A DNA stretch of 26,041 nucleotides, from contig JBHENN010000087.1 of the NCBI GenBank assembly GCA_046262015.1, forward strand, positions 1 through 26,041. Direction: 5' to 3'. The first letter of the stretch is position 1. Every line of letters begins with the position of its first letter. Shown in pieces: positions 22,287-26,041 of this stretch. This stretch comes from JBHENN01 sp046262015. GTDB taxonomy: Bacteria > Actinomycetota > CADDZG01 > WHSQ01. The position numbers and the translations under genes are program-made. The notes beneath the pieces are model-generated. The model ran no database searches, was not told the DNA's origin, and saw only the letters and a program-made list of their open reading frames with translations.

Positions 22287-22741
22287 CGAGGGTCGAACAT
22301 GCTCCGCTGCTCCACCTTCTCCACCAGAAGGTCGCTTCCACCGGCGGCGGCATCCATCGCCTCGTTGGCGAGCTCGTCGGCTTCGGCGTTCAACGAGCGC
22401 GGGACGTGCTCGATGACCGCTGCCGGGAACCGCCCGAGCAGTGCCTTGGCCTTGACCGCCAGGGGCCGCAGGTGCTCGGTCTTGATCTTCCATTCGCCCT
22501 GCACCTGGTGCACGACGAGCTCGGAGTCGACGAAGACCTCCAGGTCCGTGACGCCTCGCTCGAGCGCGGCCTCGAGGCCGGCGATCAAGGCCGAGTACTC
22601 GGCGACGTTGTTGGTCGACTCCCCCAGGCTGCGCGCCAGCCGGTAGATCAGCACGTCGTCCTCGCCGAGGAGCACCACCCCTATACCGGCGGGCCCCGGG
22701 TTGCCCCGCGCCCCACCATCGGTGAACAACCGAGCTTTCAT
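22283..22741 (-). CDS. Ribonuclease HI family protein
   Basis: A 152-residue RNase H-fold protein that should cleave the RNA strand of RNA-DNA hybrids. Catalytic acids are visible: D8 in FTDGGARGNPGPAG, E48 in NNVAEY, D72 in VDSELVV, and D122 in EADELAN. This is the short 'reverse transcriptase-like' RNase HI form of actinobacteria and archaea. In Mycobacterium tuberculosis the equivalent Rv2228c carries an extra C-terminal CobC-type phosphatase domain, which is absent here. It starts 13 bases after the zinc-ribbon gene stop, the same gene order as Rv2229c-Rv2228c. Confidence 0.9.
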   Translation of the reverse strand: MKARLFTDGGARGNPGPAGIGVVLLGEDDVLIYRLARSLGESTNNVAEYSALIAGLEAALERGVTDLEVFVDSELVVHQVQGEWKIKTEHLRPLAVKAKALLGRFPAAVIEHVPRSLNAEADELANEAMDAAAGGSDLLVEKVEQRSMFDPR

Positions 22742-22754
22742 CGCATGCCTTATC

Positions 22755-23486
22755 TCACACCACTACCAGGATGCGCCGGCAGTTGTCGCACCGCTGGAGG
22801 CCCCGCTCGGAGCGGAGACGCTCGACCTCCTTGGCCGGCAGCTTCGTGTGGCATCCCTGGCACGTGGAGCCTTGGAGCGCGGCCGCACCGACGCCATGCT
22901 TGGTCTGTCGCAGCTGATCGTAGAGTGCGAGAAGCTCGGCCGGGAAGCCCGCCTCGAGCAGCGCGGCGCGCGCCCTACCCCGCTCGGCCAGCTCCGCGTC
23001 GATCTCTCCGGTGAGCTTTGCCACCGCCGCCCGCAACGTCTCGCCCTCGTCGGTGAAGGTCTGTCTCTCCGCGGTAAGCGATCCCACCGTCTCGCCCGCC
23101 TGGTCCCGGTGCACCATCACCTCGAGCAACCCATCCTCGAGCGTGGCTCGTTGCCGCTTGAGCATCTCGACCTCGGCCTGCAGCGCGCCCAGCTCCTTCG
23201 GGTTCGAGACCGCCCCGGAGAAGAGCCGCTGCTCCTCACGCGCCAGCTTCTGCTCCGCCAGACCGATCTCTCCTTCGAGGCGCGCCTGCTCGCGGGAGAT
23301 CTCCTCGTACTGTTTCGTCGCGATCTCGAGATCGGCGGCGAGCTCCGCGAGATGATCGCTCACCTCCTGCAACCGAGCCGCTTCCGGGAGAGAGGTTCGC
23401 CGGTCCTCCAAGCGCGCGATGGCGGTGTCTTCTGCCTGTAGCTCGAGGAGTCGACCGAGGAGCGCGTCGTCGAGCTGCATCGCCAT
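22755..23486 (-). CDS. Coiled-coil protein with C4 zinc ribbon (Rv2229c/CT398-like)
   Basis: A 243-residue protein. Residues about 5-190 form a long two-stranded coiled coil (LQEVSDHLAELAADLEIATKQYEEI and on). The C-terminus has CQGC and CDNC knuckles, a C4 zinc ribbon, ending RRILVVV. The family includes Rv2229c and chlamydial CT398; roles in RNA, protein secretion or flagella have been proposed for relatives, none certain here. A strong GATAAT -10 lies just upstream, so the message probably begins at or near GTG 23489 or ATG 23486. It heads an operon with RNase HI and the membrane hydrolase. Confidence 0.85.
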   Translation of the reverse strand: MAMQLDDALLGRLLELQAEDTAIARLEDRRTSLPEAARLQEVSDHLAELAADLEIATKQYEEISREQARLEGEIGLAEQKLAREEQRLFSGAVSNPKELGALQAEVEMLKRQRATLEDGLLEVMVHRDQAGETVGSLTAERQTFTDEGETLRAAVAKLTGEIDAELAERGRARAALLEAGFPAELLALYDQLRQTKHGVGAAALQGSTCQGCHTKLPAKEVERLRSERGLQRCDNCRRILVVV

Positions 23487-23495
23487 CACGGCGAG

Positions 23496-23501
23496 ATTAT
23501 C
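23496..23501 (-). promoter_or_regulatory. -10 element for the zinc-ribbon/RNase HI operon
   Basis: GATAAT on the minus strand, with a transcript start expected around 23489, where GTG-ATG lies. It is identical to the rnpB -10. It overlaps the -35 proposed for the divergent treZ promoter. Confidence 0.55.
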
Positions 23502-23525
23502 AGTCGGCAACCCGGCCCTTAGGCT
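23497..23525 (+). promoter_or_regulatory. Promoter of the TreY-tail/treZ unit
   Basis: TTATCA (23497-23502), a 17-base spacer, and TAGGCT (23520-23525) form a plausible promoter. The start would fall at about 23532-23533, directly before the ATG at 23534, so the message would be leaderless. Confidence 0.4.
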
Positions 23526-23533
23526 GCCGCCCC

Positions 23534-23683
23534 ATGGAACTGTGGCCGGGGCGTCCCACCATCGAGCTGCCCTCCGGCGCATGGCGCAACGTGCTGACCG
23601 GCGAGTCCGTGCGGTCCGGCTCCGTATCGCTCGACGACCTCCTCGGCCGCTTCCCGGTGGCCCTGCTCGAGCGAACCCGGTGA
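23534..23683 (+). pseudogene. Remnant resembling the TreY (maltooligosyl trehalose synthase) C-terminus
   Basis: A 49-residue open frame that resembles only the very end of TreY: IELPSGAWRNVLTGE (10-24), then SLDDLLGRFPVALLERTR. A full TreY has roughly 700-850 residues, so over 90 percent is missing; upstream lies the divergent zinc-ribbon gene. The frame is intact, has its own ATG and a promoter-like sequence, and its stop overlaps the treZ start as GTGA. In many actinobacteria treY lies directly before treZ, so this looks like a deletion scar that kept the coupling. It might persist as a leader peptide for treZ translation. Similarity was judged by eye. Confidence 0.65.
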
Positions 23684-25413
23684 ACGGAGAGCTGACGGTA
23701 TGGGCGCCACACGCCGCGCGCGTCGACGTGCAGCTCGCCGGGCGCGTCGCCATGGACAGCCGCGGCGACGGATGGTTCCGGGCCCCTGCTCCCCCGCCGG
23801 GGACCGACTACGGGTTCGTCGTGGACGGCGGCGACCCGCGTCCCGACCCGCGCTCACCGTGGCAACCGCATGGGGTCCACGGGCCGGGCCGCACGGTCGA
23901 TCACGCCGCGTTCGGATGGACCGACGCGCGCTGGCGAGGGACGGGGTTGGCCGGCGCCGTGTTCTACGAGCTCCACGTGGGCACGTTCACGCCCGAGGGC
24001 ACGTTCGACGGCGCCATCGCGAGACTCCCCCACCTCGTCGACCTCGGCGTCACGATCGTGGAGCTGATGCCGGTAGCGCACTTCCCCGGCGGCCGCGGCT
24101 GGGGCTACGACGGCGTCGACCTGTATGCCCCCCACCACGACTACGCAGGACCCGACGGTCTCAAGCGCTTTGTCGACGCGTGCCACTCCCACGGGCTGGC
24201 CGTGGTGCTGGACGTCGTGTACAACCACCTCGGGCCGTCGGGGAACTACCTCGATACCTACGGGCCTTACTTCACCGACCGATACGTCACGCCGTGGGGA
24301 CGGGCGGTCAACCTCGACGGCCGGGGGAGCGATCAGGTGCGGGCGTTCATCATCGACAACGCCCTGATGTGGCTGGCCGACTATCACTGCGACGGCCTCC
24401 GACTCGACGCGGTGCATGCGATCGTGGACACGTCCGCGGTGCACATCCTGGAAGAGCTCGCGGGACAGGTCGGCGAGCTTGCCGAGCGATCGAACCGCCG
24501 TCTGCTCCTCATCGCGGAGAGCGACCTGAACGACCCGCGCGTCGTGCGGGCTCCGGAGTTGGGGGGATACGGGATGGATGCGCAGTGGAGCGACGACTTC
24601 CACCATGCCATGCACGCAGCATTGACGGGCGAGCGGTCTGGTTACTACGACGACTTCGGCTCGATCTCGTGCATCGCCAAAGCGCTACGAGAGGCCTTCG
24701 TATACGACGGGATCCACTCCCAGTACCGCGATCGGCGACACGGCCGCCCTGCCGGAGAGATCTCGGGAACCAGGTTCCTCGGGTACCTCCAGACGCACGA
24801 TCAGGTGGGCAACCGCGCCCGCGGCGAACGCTCGAGCGCGTTGATGAGCACCGGAGCGCTGAAGATCGGCGCCGCTCTCGTCCTGACGTCCCCGTTCACT
24901 CCGATGCTCTTCCAGGGAGAGGAGTGGGGAGCGACCACCCCATTCTTGTATTTCACCGATCACGACGACCCCGATCTCGCGCGCGCGGTCAGCGAGGGGC
25001 GGAAGCGAGAGTTCGCGGCGTTCGGATGGCGCCCCGAGGAGGTCCCCGATCCCCAGGACCAGACATCCTTCGAACGCTCGAAGCTCGACTGGTCCGAGCC
25101 GGAGCGCGCGCCGCACGACGACCTGCTGGCGTGGCACAAGAGCTTGATCGACCTGCGACGCGCCGAGCCGGCGCTGGCCGACGGACGCCGCGATCTCGTG
25201 CGAACGAGCTTCGACGAGGACCGCCGCTGGCTGATGGTGGAGCGAGACCCGATCACGGTCGCGTGCAACCTCGCGCAGGCGCCGAGCGCGCTACCGGTTG
25301 CCCCGGCCAGACGGAGGTGTCTCGTCCTCACCTCCGGCGCGCCGCCCGTTCAGGGCGCCGGGGCCGACACCGTGACCCTCGAACCCGAGAGCGTCACGAT
25401 CTGGTCGACGTGA
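23680..25413 (+). CDS. treZ: Malto-oligosyltrehalose trehalohydrolase
   Basis: A 577-residue GH13 enzyme that releases trehalose from maltooligosyl trehalose, the second step of the TreY/TreZ route from glycogen. The N-terminal VWAPHAARVDVQL region is the CBM48-like domain. TreZ-typical motifs follow: FYELHVGTFTPEGTFDGA (95-112), ELMPVAHFPGGRGWGYDGV and DVVYNHLGPSGNYL. Catalytic residues are D243 (LRLDAVHAI), E280 (LIAESD) and D374 (QTHDQVGNR). The GTG at 23680 overlaps the preceding stop and gives normal length; the longer open frame upstream is out of register with any homology. A full treY is not in this window. Confidence 0.95.
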   Translation: MNGELTVWAPHAARVDVQLAGRVAMDSRGDGWFRAPAPPPGTDYGFVVDGGDPRPDPRSPWQPHGVHGPGRTVDHAAFGWTDARWRGTGLAGAVFYELHVGTFTPEGTFDGAIARLPHLVDLGVTIVELMPVAHFPGGRGWGYDGVDLYAPHHDYAGPDGLKRFVDACHSHGLAVVLDVVYNHLGPSGNYLDTYGPYFTDRYVTPWGRAVNLDGRGSDQVRAFIIDNALMWLADYHCDGLRLDAVHAIVDTSAVHILEELAGQVGELAERSNRRLLLIAESDLNDPRVVRAPELGGYGMDAQWSDDFHHAMHAALTGERSGYYDDFGSISCIAKALREAFVYDGIHSQYRDRRHGRPAGEISGTRFLGYLQTHDQVGNRARGERSSALMSTGALKIGAALVLTSPFTPMLFQGEEWGATTPFLYFTDHDDPDLARAVSEGRKREFAAFGWRPEEVPDPQDQTSFERSKLDWSEPERAPHDDLLAWHKSLIDLRRAEPALADGRRDLVRTSFDEDRRWLMVERDPITVACNLAQAPSALPVAPARRRCLVLTSGAPPVQGAGADTVTLEPESVTIWST

Positions 25414-25415
25414 CC

Positions 25416-25450
25416 TCCCCTCCCCGCCTCCCCCGGACGCGGGGAGGGGA
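25416..25450. terminator. Strong hairpin after treZ
   Basis: TCCCCTCCCCGC (25416-25427) and GCGGGGAGGGGA (25439-25450) form a perfect 12-base stem with an 11-base loop, starting 3 bases after the treZ stop. There is no U-tract, so it may stabilise the 3' end or attenuate rather than fully terminate. Confidence 0.6.
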
Positions 25451-25482
25451 ACGAAGGCTCCACTGGAGCGGTTGAACCGCCC

Positions 25483-25851
25483 GTGGACACGGACGGAGGG
25501 AGCTTCGAGGACCTCGTGGCCGAGGCGCTCGACTCGCTCCCGGAGGAGATCGCCGCGGCGATGCAGAACGTCGAGGTCGTCGTCGAAGACGACCCGCCGA
25601 GGGAGATGCTGGTCACGCTCGAGCCGGGGACGTCGCTCCTGGGGCTCTATCACGGGGTGCCTCTGACCGAGCGGGGCGTCAGCTACGACGGGATGCTGCC
25701 GGACAAGATCTCGATCTACCGCCGGCCGATCCTCCGCTCCGCCCGCACGGCGGAGAAGATCAAGGAGCAGGTGCGCCGTACGGTGATCCACGAGATCGCC
25801 CACCACTTCGGGATCGACGACGACCGCCTCGACGAGCTCGGCTGGAGCTAG
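25483..25851 (+). CDS. Minimal zincin-like metallopeptidase (DUF1025)
   Basis: A 122-residue member of the small zincin family (Zincin_1). The active-site motif HEIAHHFG begins at residue 103 (H103, E104, H107), followed by IDDDRLDELG with likely third-ligand acids. The middle MLVTLEPGTSLLGLYHGVPLTERG and DKISIYRRPI are typical of the family. The start is GTG at 25483, with a GGAGCGG some bases upstream. Proteolytic targets are unknown. It is separated from treZ by a strong hairpin and converges on the glycogen phosphorylase end. Confidence 0.88.
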   Translation: MDTDGGSFEDLVAEALDSLPEEIAAAMQNVEVVVEDDPPREMLVTLEPGTSLLGLYHGVPLTERGVSYDGMLPDKISIYRRPILRSARTAEKIKEQVRRTVIHEIAHHFGIDDDRLDELGWS

Positions 25852-25872
25852 GGCGCCTCCGAGCTAGGCGCG

Positions 25873-26041
25873 CTAGCGGTCGGCCCAGACCACGAGGCCG
25901 AGGTCCAGCGCGTTCGTCAGGTCCGGGTGCGACGGCACGACACGCACCGCGAAGCCGTAGAGACCGGGCGACTCGGAGGTGAACGTGCCACGGTACGTGC
26001 AGGAGCCGTCGACAACCGACGCCGCGGTCATGTCACGCACG
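25873..26041 (-). CDS. Alpha-glucan (glycogen) phosphorylase, C-terminal end only
   Basis: The last 55 codons of a minus-strand gene enter from the right edge and end at TAG (25873-25875). The tail YRGTFTSESPGLYGFAVRVVPSHPDL and ALDLGLVVWA matches the C-terminus of the actinobacterial GlgP (DUF3417-containing) phosphorylases, which release glucose-1-phosphate from glycogen. The catalytic part lies outside the window. Neighbouring treZ supports a glycogen/trehalose cluster. With so little sequence the call rests on this tail pattern. Confidence 0.7.
   Translation of the reverse strand, partial: VRDMTAASVVDGSCTYRGTFTSESPGLYGFAVRVVPSHPDLTNALDLGLVVWADR

Noticed and set aside
23700..25475. A 591-codon plus-strand frame
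   Set aside because: Frame-shifted shadow of treZ, very Arg-rich and without GH13 motifs.

Overview
The window is GC-rich chromosomal DNA from an actinobacterium (Actinomycetota), probably a deep-branching or uncultured lineage. The evidence is a SepH (DUF3071) cell-division gene, a DnaQ-type exonuclease fused to a UvrC-like GIY-YIG domain behind an actinobacterial-type SOS box, many GTG and TTG starts, and -10 hexamers placed so that several messages would be leaderless. No tRNA, insertion sequence, phage gene or CRISPR array was seen. Genes are densely packed, mostly on the minus strand, with many 1- or 4-base stop/start overlaps.

Layout. 1-972: secreted Lys/Cys-repeat protein, cut by the left edge. 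1146-3038: long-chain acyl-CoA synthetase with a TetR-like palindrome upstream. 3081-6058: M48 metalloprotease, GNAT acetyltransferase, SepH and a four-cysteine small protein. 6175-9431: repeat-bearing coiled-coil membrane protein, NYN-domain nuclease, CaiB/BaiF racemase-like enzyme and a zinc-ribbon protein. 9515-11111: SOS box and the exonuclease/UvrC-like gene. 11141-13994: trpD coupled to an M20 peptidase, a small membrane protein and RidA. 14128-14494: RNase P RNA. 14523-16303: a DrrAB-like ABC exporter pair.

16377-21750 is the most interesting part. A cobalamin riboswitch precedes a five-gene minus-strand operon: a secreted alpha/alpha-barrel (prenyltransferase-fold) protein, a secreted and membrane-anchored DUF4430-like protein, EcfT, a two-domain EcfA ATPase and an ECF S component. 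The two secreted proteins correspond to the two domains of animal intrinsic factor and transcobalamin (an alpha6/alpha6 barrel and a small beta domain), split into separate genes. With the riboswitch this suggests a surface B12-capture module that feeds an ECF transporter. Its 5' leader holds an 8-base perfect complement of the Shine-Dalgarno region, which suggests translational control.

21771-23486: an operon of a zinc-ribbon coiled-coil protein, RNase HI and a membrane-bound metal-dependent hydrolase. 23534-26041: alpha-glucan/trehalose metabolism, with a 49-residue piece resembling the TreY C terminus translationally coupled to treZ, a minimal zincin protease, and the C-terminal end of a glycogen phosphorylase entering from the right edge.
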